NCBI GenBank assembly: GCA_027030065.1
Contig: JALVFK010000052.1
Span: 1-38,808, forward strand
Source: Desulfurococcales archaeon
GTDB taxonomy: Archaea > Thermoproteota > Thermoprotei_A > Sulfolobales > WANQ01
DNA length: 38,808 nt
Direction: 5' to 3'
Shown here one piece after another: positions 1 to 8,306 of the stretch (positions are counted from its first letter, which is position 1; each line of letters starts with the position of its first letter). A model generated the notes under the pieces. That model was not told where the DNA came from, searched no databases, and saw only the letters and a list, made by a program, of their open reading frames with translations. The translations under genes and the position numbers were made by a program.

Positions 1-412
1 CCTGGTCGTCGATTATAGTTATATGTGATACCTCGTACCTAAGCATGGTATCTAATAGATCTGATAAATGTTCGTCTATGTGAAGCATTATAGGGTTACG
101 CGACATTATATCACGTACAAGGATCTCCTCATCCAATAACATCCTCGGAGCCCTTAGTATCAGTCTATGTTTTCTTCGTGGAGCAAAAATCTTCAGCAAG
201 TCGAATAAAGTAACTATACCGACAACATCACCACGGTTATTCTTAACTAGAGCACACCCCCTATTGTATCGTATAAGCATGTTAACAAGGTATTCTACAT
301 TCTTATCTTCATCGATAAATAGCGGTGGAGGTATCTTCCATTTATGTATAAGGTATCTTATCGGCAGGTTCAATCGTTTCTCTGCTTCTTTTTTATCGAA
401 GATTAAAACCAA
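1..412 (-). CDS. CBS-domain pair protein, partial (3' end beyond window)
   Basis: I translated this by hand because the ORF track omits it: the reading frame runs off the left edge. The visible 137 codons contain two CBS repeats. The first runs from LPIRYLIHKW to VVGIVTLFDLL, and the second opens with ILVRDIMSRNPIMLH and is still incomplete at base 1. CBS pairs bind adenine nucleotides and act as regulatory modules; whether another domain follows cannot be seen. No ATG occurs before the in-frame stop at 461-463, so TTG at 412 is the likely start. A TATA-like CTTTATATT (about 450-458 on the minus strand) and a GGTG motif at 423-426 agree with a short leader. The gene diverges from the next one. 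Confidence 0.75.
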   Translation of the reverse strand, partial: MVLIFDKKEAEKRLNLPIRYLIHKWKIPPPLFIDEDKNVEYLVNMLIRYNRGCALVKNNRGDVVGIVTLFDLLKIFAPRRKHRLILRAPRMLLDEEILVRDIMSRNPIMLHIDEHLSDLLDTMLRYEVSHITIIDDQ

Positions 413-587
413 TCTATTACTACACCAGATATATTCAATAGTGTTCTCAGAATATAAAGCCTAGACAATACTATCTCCCAAAATACTATTCTTCGTACCA
501 GAATACTGTACACTATGAGGTTCCTTGTTCGAAAAACTAGTATTATCTAAGATTCTCCACCTATCAATGTACGGAGGGTAAGAGGCT

Positions 588-1802
588 ATGAAAACCCTGA
601 GTTTCCGCTTAGCCATAGTCTTAAGCGTAGTTATTGCTGTCCTCATAGTATCTATTGCAACCTACTATGCTAGACAATTATCAACTACAACTATTATAAC
701 TATAGCTCCACAGGAAAACACCTTAACGGAAACCACGGGTTCAACACCTACTGCTCCACTAAAAACTGGAGAACTCCTAAATTATCTTGCAATGATAGGT
801 AACTGGACAATATCTATATCAATAAACGATAACGGTACGGGCATATTAATGGTAAAGTATAGTGGAGAGAAACCATTAACCGTAAAGAATCCGTTACTAC
901 CTCTAACAGCTGGACTAAACATAGCGTTAGAGTACAAGGATCCCTCAAAGAATAATGTGATAAGAAACCTGGGAACATACTATTATAATGCAAGCATAAC
1001 AATAGAACCGGGAAACTATAGCCAAGTAAGATTCAATGCAGATGGTCTTAAGAGCATTAGAGTTGAGGGGAAAATACTTGGAAAAATACCAGTAAAAATA
1101 TACATCCCGATAACGATAACCGAAGAAAACAAGGCATGCCCTAGAACAGAGACCACTACCATAACAGTTACAGTCATAGAGAAAAGATTAACGGAAACAA
1201 CTAGTACCTCAAAAACGAATTGTAAACTTGAACTAATAGGAGAATACGGGGAACCAAAGCCTTCATTAGCTAAGACTAGAATAGAAGAAAGTAGAACCAT
1301 ATATACGGATGGAGTTTTAGAAATAATAGCACCCACAGAAACACGTTCATTAAGAATACCATTAGAAATAATCAATATAGTTGATACTCCACTTATAGTG
1401 AAGACATGGTACTTTACCTATGAAATAGTAAACATATCCTTTGATGGACAACACTATAAATCACTTGGCCGTAAGCTAACCTATGCTGTACCAACAACAA
1501 CTATTCCGCCATGGATAACTGGTTGCATCGAACCCGGAAGCAATATAATGATATGGGGTGTAAGAGACATATTAATGCCCAATCATACTGGTAACCTTAT
1601 AATAACTATACCAGAAGACGTATTAGAAAACCATGATAACGCATGGATGTACATTAAATTAAGCCTCGGATATACACCAGTAAGACAACTATACAAAATA
1701 ATAGTGAACAACACAGCGTGGAAATACAATCTAGCAGCAAAAACAAGTAATAACACGTACAAAGTAGAAACTATATTCAAAACTCATATAGTGAAAGATT
1801 AA
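588..1802 (+). CDS. membrane-anchored exported protein, unknown function
   Basis: I do not recognise this 404-residue protein. It begins with a short basic stretch and a hydrophobic segment (about residues 7-27), then a Thr/Ser-rich spacer, then a long beta-rich region with many N-glycosylation sequons. This is the usual form of a crenarchaeal surface protein held by an uncleaved N-terminal anchor. A second Thr-rich stretch near residues 183-205 divides it into two halves, so it may have two extracellular domains. There are a few cysteines, including one in ENKACPRTE and one in TNCKLELIGE. The ATG at 588 is supported by GGAGGGT at 573-579. It stands alone, divergent from the CBS gene and about 100 bases before hepT. 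Confidence 0.75.
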   Translation: MKTLSFRLAIVLSVVIAVLIVSIATYYARQLSTTTIITIAPQENTLTETTGSTPTAPLKTGELLNYLAMIGNWTISISINDNGTGILMVKYSGEKPLTVKNPLLPLTAGLNIALEYKDPSKNNVIRNLGTYYYNASITIEPGNYSQVRFNADGLKSIRVEGKILGKIPVKIYIPITITEENKACPRTETTTITVTVIEKRLTETTSTSKTNCKLELIGEYGEPKPSLAKTRIEESRTIYTDGVLEIIAPTETRSLRIPLEIINIVDTPLIVKTWYFTYEIVNISFDGQHYKSLGRKLTYAVPTTTIPPWITGCIEPGSNIMIWGVRDILMPNHTGNLIITIPEDVLENHDNAWMYIKLSLGYTPVRQLYKIIVNNTAWKYNLAAKTSNNTYKVETIFKTHIVKD

Positions 1803-1909
1803 TGTTAGCTCAAGATTTCTTGACTTTTAGATTATATGTTTTAAAGGAATAAATCAAATTAAGATCTAGTTCCAATTTATACATAAGTATTAGTGTATGG
1901 GTTTAGAAT

Positions 1910-2338
1910 TTGGAGATAAAGCTTGATGATAATACCAGGGATATCATTAGGAGATTGCTAAGCGAAATAGAGGAAGCATTAGAGGTTATAAAGGATAAAG
2001 TAAGAATGGAAGCTCTAAGTCCTAGTGATAAATTCGCATTGAGATACGCTATAATACAGATTGTTGAAGCTCTTGCAGTGATTGCTACTAAGCTAGGTGC
2101 CAGTATGGATTACCCTATTACTGGCTATAGTGATGCAATATTGTTCCTTATGAGAGAAGGAGTTATAGACCGCAATACTGGTGAAAAACTTGTAAGACTT
2201 GCTCGTCTAAGAAACATATTAGTACATAGATATTGGGAAGTAGATGATGTACGTATAATAAGGGAAGCACAAAATAATGGTATAGAAAGTATTAGGAGGG
2301 CCATAGATGATATTAGAAAGCTCATTAGTGAAAGGTAA
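1910..2338 (+). CDS. hepT: HEPN-domain toxin of HepT/MntA type
   Basis: This 142-residue, all-helical protein has the HepT signature R-x4-H-x-Y at R101, H106 and Y108 (RNILVHRY). In characterised HepT proteins the Arg and His form a ribonuclease site in a dimer, and the Tyr is the residue modified by the partner MntA. A TTG start at 1910 is the only reasonable one in frame. The next gene overlaps its 3' end and encodes the matching nucleotidyltransferase, which fixes the assignment as a type VII toxin-antitoxin pair. The toxic activity itself is family knowledge and cannot be read from the sequence. Confidence 0.88.
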   Translation: MEIKLDDNTRDIIRRLLSEIEEALEVIKDKVRMEALSPSDKFALRYAIIQIVEALAVIATKLGASMDYPITGYSDAILFLMREGVIDRNTGEKLVRLARLRNILVHRYWEVDDVRIIREAQNNGIESIRRAIDDIRKLISER

Positions 2339-2741
2339 AAAGCCTAGAAGGGTTACAGAAGAGCTGAGAGAGAAGGTTTTGGGCATATTATCGCGGGAGC
2401 TGACAAGGGAGAAACGTATAGTTGTTGCCCTAGTCTTTGGTAGTTTTATTAAGAGATCCTATGCTCGTGATGTTGATGTAGCGGTGTACTTGCGTGATCC
2501 ATCTGATCTTCTAGATGACTATGGTTATGCTGAGGATCTTGGTAAGAGGCTTTCATCAATAATAGGGTTTCCAGTAGATATAGTGATTCTTAATCATGTC
2601 GGGGATATGGTGTTTAATGAGGCATTAATTGAGGGGAAACCAGTCCTCATTAGGGATTGGAGACTATATATTGGCTTAAGAATGCTAGCGTTTGATCAAA
2701 GACGGTTCTTCAGAAAGATAAGTAAAGAGGTAAAGCATTGA
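2307..2741 (+). CDS. mntA: MntA-like minimal nucleotidyltransferase antitoxin
   Basis: This protein of up to 144 residues belongs to the minimal nucleotidyltransferases. It has the GS-x8-D-x-D motif (GS at 45-46, RDVDVAV with D55 and D57) and a third acidic residue, D91, in FPVDIVIL. In the known MntA/HepT systems this enzyme adds AMP units to the HepT tyrosine and neutralises it. The ATG at 2307 overlaps hepT by 32 bases. A GTG at 2328 would give an 11-base overlap and also leaves the domain intact, so the exact start is open. No other gene appears to belong to the operon, because the next one runs the opposite way. Confidence 0.87.
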   Translation: MILESSLVKGKKPRRVTEELREKVLGILSRELTREKRIVVALVFGSFIKRSYARDVDVAVYLRDPSDLLDDYGYAEDLGKRLSSIIGFPVDIVILNHVGDMVFNEALIEGKPVLIRDWRLYIGLRMLAFDQRRFFRKISKEVKH

Positions 2742-2773
2742 ATCCTTCCGGATATCTCTTCTGGATAATTGAA

Positions 2774-3355
2774 TTAAGCGGAGACCTTGTTTTGCAAGTA
2801 TTCTACTAATGCTTCTCTAATTTCCTTGAGACCTTCTTCTGGCTTATCGTAGTCGTACTCCAATAGTAGTGGTAGCTTAATGCCGTGGCTCTCTAGTTCC
2901 TCCAGCAATATTTCCATGAAGACTCCTCTCCCCTCTACACGTTTAGACTCACCTGCTTTCCGGGGATCTCCAAGCCATTCTGTACTACTGCTCGTATAGT
3001 GTACTCCACATGAGGGGCTACCGCTTACGCCTATTATTCCAATGACGTTGAAGTTGTTTCGCTTGTACTCTAGTAAGTAGTCTATGATTGGTTCTATGAG
3101 ACTCCTAACACGTTCTCTAAACCCTGGGGTATCATATTGTTCTTTAACCTGCCACCATCTACGGAGACCAGAATGAAGGATTTCAGGGCATGGTAACTGT
3201 ATTATGCCTACCCTATACTCGTGTAATAGGTCTACAAGTTCTTTCACCATGGCTGGTCTCCGAGCTAAACCCCAAACAATACTATTCTGGTTTAACAAGC
3301 AGTGAGCTACCAAGATGATCCTACGTGAACGATTATCAAGTATAGCTACCACCAT
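2774..3355 (-). CDS. DUF523/TudS-like three-cysteine protein
   Basis: This 193-residue protein has the layout of the DUF523 superfamily, whose studied member TudS is a [4Fe-4S] desulfidase acting on 2-thiouracil. The three expected cysteines are present: C19 in AHCLLNQN, C56 in LPCPE and C116 in SGSPSCGVHY. In TudS three cysteines hold a cubane cluster with one open iron site. The substrate here is unknown, and the RRWWQVKEQYDTPGFR stretch may be specific to a subfamily. It starts with ATG at 3355 and stands alone, convergent with mntA. Confidence 0.65.
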   Translation of the reverse strand: MVVAILDNRSRRIILVAHCLLNQNSIVWGLARRPAMVKELVDLLHEYRVGIIQLPCPEILHSGLRRWWQVKEQYDTPGFRERVRSLIEPIIDYLLEYKRNNFNVIGIIGVSGSPSCGVHYTSSSTEWLGDPRKAGESKRVEGRGVFMEILLEELESHGIKLPLLLEYDYDKPEEGLKEIREALVEYLQNKVSA

Positions 3356-3499
3356 ATAATCTTATAGAGAATCGTTTAATGAACCTTACTAGTATTCAAG
3401 AATTCATATATACTGTAAGCCCCGGGTAAATATTATAAAATCCGGGATAGTATAGGTTTAACGTAACTCTATTCCACCATAACAAGTGGTGGCCAAATA

Positions 3500-4288
3500 G
3501 TGGTAGAGGTAAAGATCCCGAGAGATCACCCGAGATATTGGTCTCTTCTACTACGTGAACGAATAGTAGAAGGTATGAAGAAGGGCGTAGTCGTACCCCA
3601 AGGCCTCATAGCACATGGGAGAGGAGAATGTTTCGACTATATTATAGGTGAACGCACATGGCCTCCAGCAGAAGAAGCCGTTAAAGCAGGAGTTGCTGCT
3701 TTCCTCCTCGCTAAACACCCGGTTATATCTGTTAACGGTAATACAGCTGTTCTAGTACCCAGAGAGATAGTTGAGTTTTCAGAACTTACTGGCGCTAAGA
3801 TAGAAGTCAACTTATTCTATAGGACGAGGGAGAGAGAAGAAAAGATAGCACAAATCCTCTACGAACATGGCGCTAGAGAGGTATTAGGCGTAGGAGAGGA
3901 TGCATCAGCAACCATACCCGAACTACATAGTGAGCGTAGAAGAGTTAGTCCCCGCGGAATACTTGTTGCAGACGTAGTATTCGTTCCCTTAGAGGATGGA
4001 GATAGAACTGAAGCGTTGAGAAGAATGGGTAAGACTGTGGTTACAGTGGATCTAAATCCTTTCTCGAGGACTGCTCAGAAAGCCAATATAACTATAGTTG
4101 ACAATATTGTTAGGGCAATGCCATTAATGATAAAATATGCTAGAGAACTAAGAGGGAAGCCGAGAAGAGAATTAGAAAAAATACTAGAAAACTACGATAA
4201 TAAGAAAATACTTGGCTCAATGATAAAGATAATATTAAAGAGATTAGGCGAACTAGCTGAGAAAGGAGTCTTCGTAGACAAAGAATAA
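3500..4288 (+). CDS. 4-phosphopantoate--beta-alanine ligase (archaeal phosphopantothenate synthetase)
   Basis: This 262-residue protein matches the archaeal COG1701/DUF137 family, which condenses 4-phosphopantoate with beta-alanine at the expense of ATP in archaeal coenzyme A synthesis. Archaea use it, with pantoate kinase, in place of the bacterial PanC/CoaA steps. Recognisable blocks are the N-terminal IPRDHPRYWSLLLRER, the GLIAHGRGECFDYIIGE block, VSVNGN-like HPVISVNGNTAVL, and the C-terminal VTVDLNPFSRTAQKANITI. The length is normal for the family. The start is GTG at 3500. Pantoate kinase is not in the window, so the pathway is split on this chromosome. Confidence 0.93.
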   Translation: MVEVKIPRDHPRYWSLLLRERIVEGMKKGVVVPQGLIAHGRGECFDYIIGERTWPPAEEAVKAGVAAFLLAKHPVISVNGNTAVLVPREIVEFSELTGAKIEVNLFYRTREREEKIAQILYEHGAREVLGVGEDASATIPELHSERRRVSPRGILVADVVFVPLEDGDRTEALRRMGKTVVTVDLNPFSRTAQKANITIVDNIVRAMPLMIKYARELRGKPRRELEKILENYDNKKILGSMIKIILKRLGELAEKGVFVDKE

Positions 4289-4383
4289 TCATTGACTAGT
4301 TGTAGGGGCTTAGTCCTTATTATACCAGTTAAGGACAAAGTATACTACTAAGAGACTAGGATATCCTAGGAGGTAATAGTATA

Positions 4384-5109
4384 TTGGCTCGCGTACTCGT
4401 AGTTAGATTGGAGCAAGGCCTAGTCAACGGCTTACATGGAAAATACTATACGTGGAAGGGAGACCTTATTCCCGAAGACTTTTCAAGCCTAGAAAAACTC
4501 TATGAGAGAATTGATCCGCAAATAAACTTTGTCTGGTGGGATAAGCCAGCACCAAATGTTCCGGCTGATAAGTTTGCAGTAGAATGGACGGGCTACCTAA
4601 GAGTTGAGAAAACCGGGTTATACCGGTTCTACATAGAAGTAGATGATGGTGGTAGGCTATGGATAGACGACACCCTACTTATAGATGCTTGGAAAGAACA
4701 ACCACCAACAGTATACCATAGCGATATAGTTGAACTAGTACACGGACTCCATAAAATATTATTCCGCTTCTTCAACAACGAAGTCTTCGCTGTAGTAAGA
4801 TTAGGATGGATAACGCCAGATGGAAAAGCAGAAATCATTCCAAGGGAAAACCTTGTAACAAAGAAGAGTGATACAATAGAGGTAAGAGGACTACCCGACA
4901 AATATAGGGTAGAATTATGGAGCGGTGAACCACTACTACAAGCAACCGTGGAGAAAGGTAAAGCAGTAATGAATGCATCGAAACTAAAAGAACCCATAGA
5001 CGCCTACTTCAAAATATACGACGAGACGGGAGAACTCATTGGAGAATCACCAGTAATAAGAGATGTCTGGGGCGGAGACATATTTGAGATAACAATTGGA
5101 AAGGAATAA
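4384..5109 (+). CDS. PA14-domain protein without signal peptide
   Basis: The first two thirds of this 241-residue protein form a PA14 beta-barrel. The core is seen in LHGKYYTWKG, FAVEWTGYLRVEKTGLYRFY, and the hallmark DDGGRLWIDDTLLIDAW followed by a GLHKILFRFFN block. PA14 domains usually bind carbohydrates in secreted enzymes and adhesins. Here I see no signal peptide or membrane segment, and the TTG start at 4384 sits 10 bases after a strong AGGAGGT, so the protein looks cytosolic unless exported by an unknown route. The last 70 residues form a separate, Ig-like beta region. The next gene is convergent and only 13 bases away. Confidence 0.8.
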   Translation: MARVLVVRLEQGLVNGLHGKYYTWKGDLIPEDFSSLEKLYERIDPQINFVWWDKPAPNVPADKFAVEWTGYLRVEKTGLYRFYIEVDDGGRLWIDDTLLIDAWKEQPPTVYHSDIVELVHGLHKILFRFFNNEVFAVVRLGWITPDGKAEIIPRENLVTKKSDTIEVRGLPDKYRVELWSGEPLLQATVEKGKAVMNASKLKEPIDAYFKIYDETGELIGESPVIRDVWGGDIFEITIGKE

Positions 5110-5122
5110 TAGCTCATACTTA

Positions 5123-6115
5123 CTATTTAGACGAAGGTATACCTACTTCTATGTTTATCTTCAATAAGTCTTTTAGCTTAGATGGATTTATCTTATAAAT
5201 GTTGGCGTTAAGATTATCAGACCCCTTCAAGTTATCTAGCGCGTCATGACCATATGTTTCTAAGCCAAAGGTATCACACCACGCACCTATTAATGAACCG
5301 TTAATGAAGAGGATCTGACACTCTGCTTCCTCTCCAGCTTGTATTCGCGCCAAGAGAGGCTCGTTGGGATAATCGCTCTGACTCATTATGCGTAAAGCCT
5401 CCAGTATCTTATCGAGACTTGTTGATTCAAGCTCTATTATTTTCTCCGCATCCTCTATCAACGCATTACTCGTTAAAGCCATTCTTCTACCAATCTCGGC
5501 CGTCTCATCCTTACCATGTATGTGTGTTTCCTCAACACTAGCCTTAGTAGGCTCTGGTACAACTATATCTATATCATCACCTACGAGTTCGATTACCGGC
5601 TTCTCAACATAGGTTATCTTAGTCTCCATCGGTATAAACAATGCTATTTCCTCATACTTAACTGGCCTATCAAGCCTACTCTCTGGGTCAACATCTAGCT
5701 TTAGCGTAACCTCTACCTCACTGGTCTTCACAAGTTCGACAACACCTACAAGAGACGGAGAAGACAATATATCAACGAATCTCTTTAAAGCATTTCCACC
5801 ACGATAAGTCTTAATATCTTCAATGCTTTCAATACCAATTATACCTCCCTTAAGAACATAGAGTATAAAAGAGGCCTTCGTTGGAGCCGCTATATGAACT
5901 CTGACAATACCTGTAAAATCGGAATCCTTGCCGCAGAGTTCAGACAACTTCCTTAAGATATCGTTTTTACTTCCTCTTCCAAAATCTATTCTAGAGCTTT
6001 TTTCTACTACTTTTTCTCCTGTTCCCGTAGACTCCTTTGTACGGTCAACGAGCCCTTCAAATAGCTCCTCGTGTTCCACTTGGGTCACCTTATAAAGGCT
6101 GGGAAGGTTTTCCAC
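5123..6115 (-). CDS. PATAN/DUF4388-like two-domain protein (paralogue 1 of Roadblock locus)
   Basis: No precise family name is certain for this 330-residue protein. Residues 66-162 form a domain that aligns by eye with residues 28-123 of the product of 8307-9482. Shared blocks are FTGIVRV/FTGLLKV, then GGNALKRFVDILSSPSLVG/GGSALRSLLEELSNPSVTG, then ALFIP/TLIP. The pattern resembles the PATAN (DUF4388) fold of bacterial signalling proteins. After an acidic linker, residues 250-320 form a second domain with CQILFINGSLIGAWCD (C266, C280, D281), also shared with that paralogue. The GTG start at 6115 lies about 25 bases from a minus-strand TATA element (6134-6145), which suggests a leaderless mRNA. 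The gene diverges from the Roadblock gene. Confidence 0.7.
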   Translation of the reverse strand: MENLPSLYKVTQVEHEELFEGLVDRTKESTGTGEKVVEKSSRIDFGRGSKNDILRKLSELCGKDSDFTGIVRVHIAAPTKASFILYVLKGGIIGIESIEDIKTYRGGNALKRFVDILSSPSLVGVVELVKTSEVEVTLKLDVDPESRLDRPVKYEEIALFIPMETKITYVEKPVIELVGDDIDIVVPEPTKASVEETHIHGKDETAEIGRRMALTSNALIEDAEKIIELESTSLDKILEALRIMSQSDYPNEPLLARIQAGEEAECQILFINGSLIGAWCDTFGLETYGHDALDNLKGSDNLNANIYKINPSKLKDLLKINIEVGIPSSK

Positions 6116-6227
6116 TGCTATTATTGGAGCCCGCTATTTTTAAATGGTTATCAGAAAAAGTTAGATACGATTCTAAAATGTTGTCGCTGTATTTGAAGTA
6201 TTATCCATAAGGATTATTTGCGAAATG

Positions 6228-6288
6228 CTTATATAGAAGCACATAATAAGATAACGTGACACAACAAAGAATTGTAAACTTGGGGTGA
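6228..6288 (+). promoter_or_regulatory. promoter and Shine-Dalgarno of the Roadblock gene
   Basis: CTTATATAG at 6228-6236 is a good archaeal TATA box, placing transcription start near 6260. GGGGTGA at 6282-6288 lies six bases before the ATG at 6295 and is one of the clearest ribosome binding sites in this region. The 180-base gap to the divergent gene therefore holds two separate promoters. Confidence 0.6.
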
Positions 6289-6294
6289 TAATAC

Positions 6295-6651
6295 ATGTCC
6301 GAGATAGCAAGAAGAATCCTAGGAGAAATAACACGTGTAGAAGGAGTAAGAGCTGCAATAGTAGTATCCCGTGACGGACTTGTATTAGACGCTGTAATTC
6401 CAAGAAGAGACATTAATCCCGAAGACATAGCAGTGGAAGTAATGCAAATAGTAAATGCAACCGATAGACTAGGCAAGGACTTCGGCCTAGGAAACACAGA
6501 CATAACAAGCGTAGAGTACACAAACGGCATAATAATGGTAGGCACCATGGGTGAAAACGTACTCGCAGTAGTAGCTGAGCGCGGTGCAATGCTAGGAATG
6601 ATTAGAAACGAGATAAAGAAGCAGAGGGAAAGATTAAGAGCAGCCATATAA
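6295..6651 (+). CDS. Roadblock/LC7 domain protein
   Basis: The 118 residues make up a single Roadblock/LC7 (MglB-like) domain. It starts with the N-terminal helix and strand ILGEITRVEGVRAAIVVSRDGLVLDA, followed by IAVEVMQIVNATDRLGKDFG and the strand pair NGIIMVGTMGENVLAVVAE, and ends with a basic helix. Roadblock proteins form dimers that bind small Ras-like GTPases; bacterial MglB, for example, is a GTPase-activating protein. No GTPase gene is visible in this window. The flanking genes (5123-6115, 6840-8213, 8307-9482) share a different domain with one another, which suggests a functional cluster. Confidence 0.92.
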   Translation: MSEIARRILGEITRVEGVRAAIVVSRDGLVLDAVIPRRDINPEDIAVEVMQIVNATDRLGKDFGLGNTDITSVEYTNGIIMVGTMGENVLAVVAERGAMLGMIRNEIKKQRERLRAAI

Positions 6652-6839
6652 CATTGATTCAAGATTACTAAATACGAGTTTATTTTTATTAATGTAAACA
6701 ACTTCCTACAATAAAATTATTGTAGCATAATTTTCTTAATCTCTAAAGTGTGATTTTAATCGCTTAACCTTTTAAGTTAGTAATAGTAAATATAAGGTAC
6801 TAGAAGACGGAGAATACTTGTACATAGGAGTGGGGAGAA

Positions 6840-8213
6840 TTGAGACCTGTAGCAAAGGGTGTTACTAGAAAGTTTATACGAATAACAGATGACAAAGAAG
6901 CTGCACTAAGCGAGTTAAAGAATAGTATTAATAAAGCATTTACAGGTAGGATTCAAGGCATACTTAGGACGGATAAAGGAGAATTAGAGATAGTAGTAGA
7001 GGTTTTACAGGGCAGGATTGTTGCAGCTGGTGTAGAAGGTTATACCAGCATAGATGGTGGGTTAGCTTTAAACACTATAATTAATGCTATTATTGAGGGA
7101 ACGGGATTCCTAGAAATAATAGAATTAAATGAAGAGGGAGTAAACTTAGACTTAGAATTCAATCCAAACTCTAAGCTATCAATGCCTACAAGCCTCGAAC
7201 TATACATTAACAGAATAGAACTCAGACTACGACAACTACAGAGAAAAAAAGAAACACAGCCAACATGGACGCCACAACCGCTTAAAAGAAAGCCAATAGA
7301 AGAGACACGGAGAGAAGAAGTCGAAAAACCAAGACCTCCCACTGAAATCAGACAATTCACAAGAAGAGAAGAAATCTCATCGAAGAAAGAGGAGGGAAGA
7401 ATCCAAGAAAAACCAGAAGCAGAGGATAGGGAAAAAACAGTAGAAGTAGAAACGAAACCCGAAGAGAAGAAAAAGATACTCGAAGAAATAGGATTGGATG
7501 AGGAGGTGTTAGAAGGCCTAGTAGTAAATGTCAAAGAGAAGCCTCCCGTAATCGTTGCCTTACCCTCAAGTAAAGAAGCCTCGACAGCTCAAGTAGCTAC
7601 TGAGACTACTGGACCAATTGTTGAGAAATCGGCTGAAGAAAGATCTTCGGTTGAAGAACTACACGCTGTTCCGAAGACTGAAGTTGAACGTTTACCGCAA
7701 GTAAAAGAAACTGCGCCAAGTCCAGAAGAACTATTATCTAAGTTACCGTTAAGTGATAAAATAGAGGAATACAGTAAATCATTATTATCGGAAACCGATA
7801 AATTATTACTATCACTAATTGAGACCTCTGATATATTAAGCCATGGACGAGATAAAGTTGATGCCGTATTTAAGAAAATCATCGACTTATCAAAGAATAC
7901 CGATAAGCCAGTAAAACTTAGTACAGCTACAGCCGGCAAACTATACTATATAATAGTACATAACGGTTCAATAGTATCGGCATTTAAGGTAGATGAAAAC
8001 TCGGAAAATATTGAGTTATATGGTCGTGCAGCACTAATAGACTTGTTCAAGAAGCTATTATCAGGGAATATAGACTATGTTATATCACTTGTCAAAAATA
8101 AGTATGTACTATCAGGTTTAGGCCTCGTAGAAAGAGAGGAAATAGAAGAGGAAATAGAAGAACGAGCTGAAGGACTCTTCGGTAGACTTAGGAAAATCTT
8201 TGGTGGTAAATAA
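6840..8213 (+). CDS. PATAN/DUF4388-like protein with long charged linker (paralogue 2)
   Basis: This 457-residue protein has three parts. Residues 33-125 form the domain common to this locus: FTGRIQGIL, then LQGRIVAAG, then DGGLALNTIINAIIEGTG. Residues about 130-300 are a Glu/Lys/Pro-rich, probably disordered linker. Residues about 305-430 form a second domain with KLYYIIVHNGSIVSAF and a helix pair. The tail is an acidic helix (REEIEEEIEERAEG) followed by GLFGRLRKIFGGK, a short basic amphipathic segment that could touch the membrane or a partner. TTG at 6840 follows GGGGAG. Transcription is in the same direction as the Roadblock gene, 188 bases downstream of it, with its own TATA-like sequence near 6787. 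Confidence 0.68.
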   Translation: MRPVAKGVTRKFIRITDDKEAALSELKNSINKAFTGRIQGILRTDKGELEIVVEVLQGRIVAAGVEGYTSIDGGLALNTIINAIIEGTGFLEIIELNEEGVNLDLEFNPNSKLSMPTSLELYINRIELRLRQLQRKKETQPTWTPQPLKRKPIEETRREEVEKPRPPTEIRQFTRREEISSKKEEGRIQEKPEAEDREKTVEVETKPEEKKKILEEIGLDEEVLEGLVVNVKEKPPVIVALPSSKEASTAQVATETTGPIVEKSAEERSSVEELHAVPKTEVERLPQVKETAPSPEELLSKLPLSDKIEEYSKSLLSETDKLLLSLIETSDILSHGRDKVDAVFKKIIDLSKNTDKPVKLSTATAGKLYYIIVHNGSIVSAFKVDENSENIELYGRAALIDLFKKLLSGNIDYVISLVKNKYVLSGLGLVEREEIEEEIEERAEGLFGRLRKIFGGK

Positions 8214-8306
8214 GGTGAATTAAGTTCTTATGATTCCTTCTTATAGATAGAGACTTGTTGCAATATACCTTACAAGAATATTTAGTATTTACTAGCAAAG
8301 GAATGT

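Noticed and set aside
264-464. Plus-strand 66-residue open frame
   Set aside because: It lies antisense to the CBS-domain gene, whose two repeats are clear on the minus strand.
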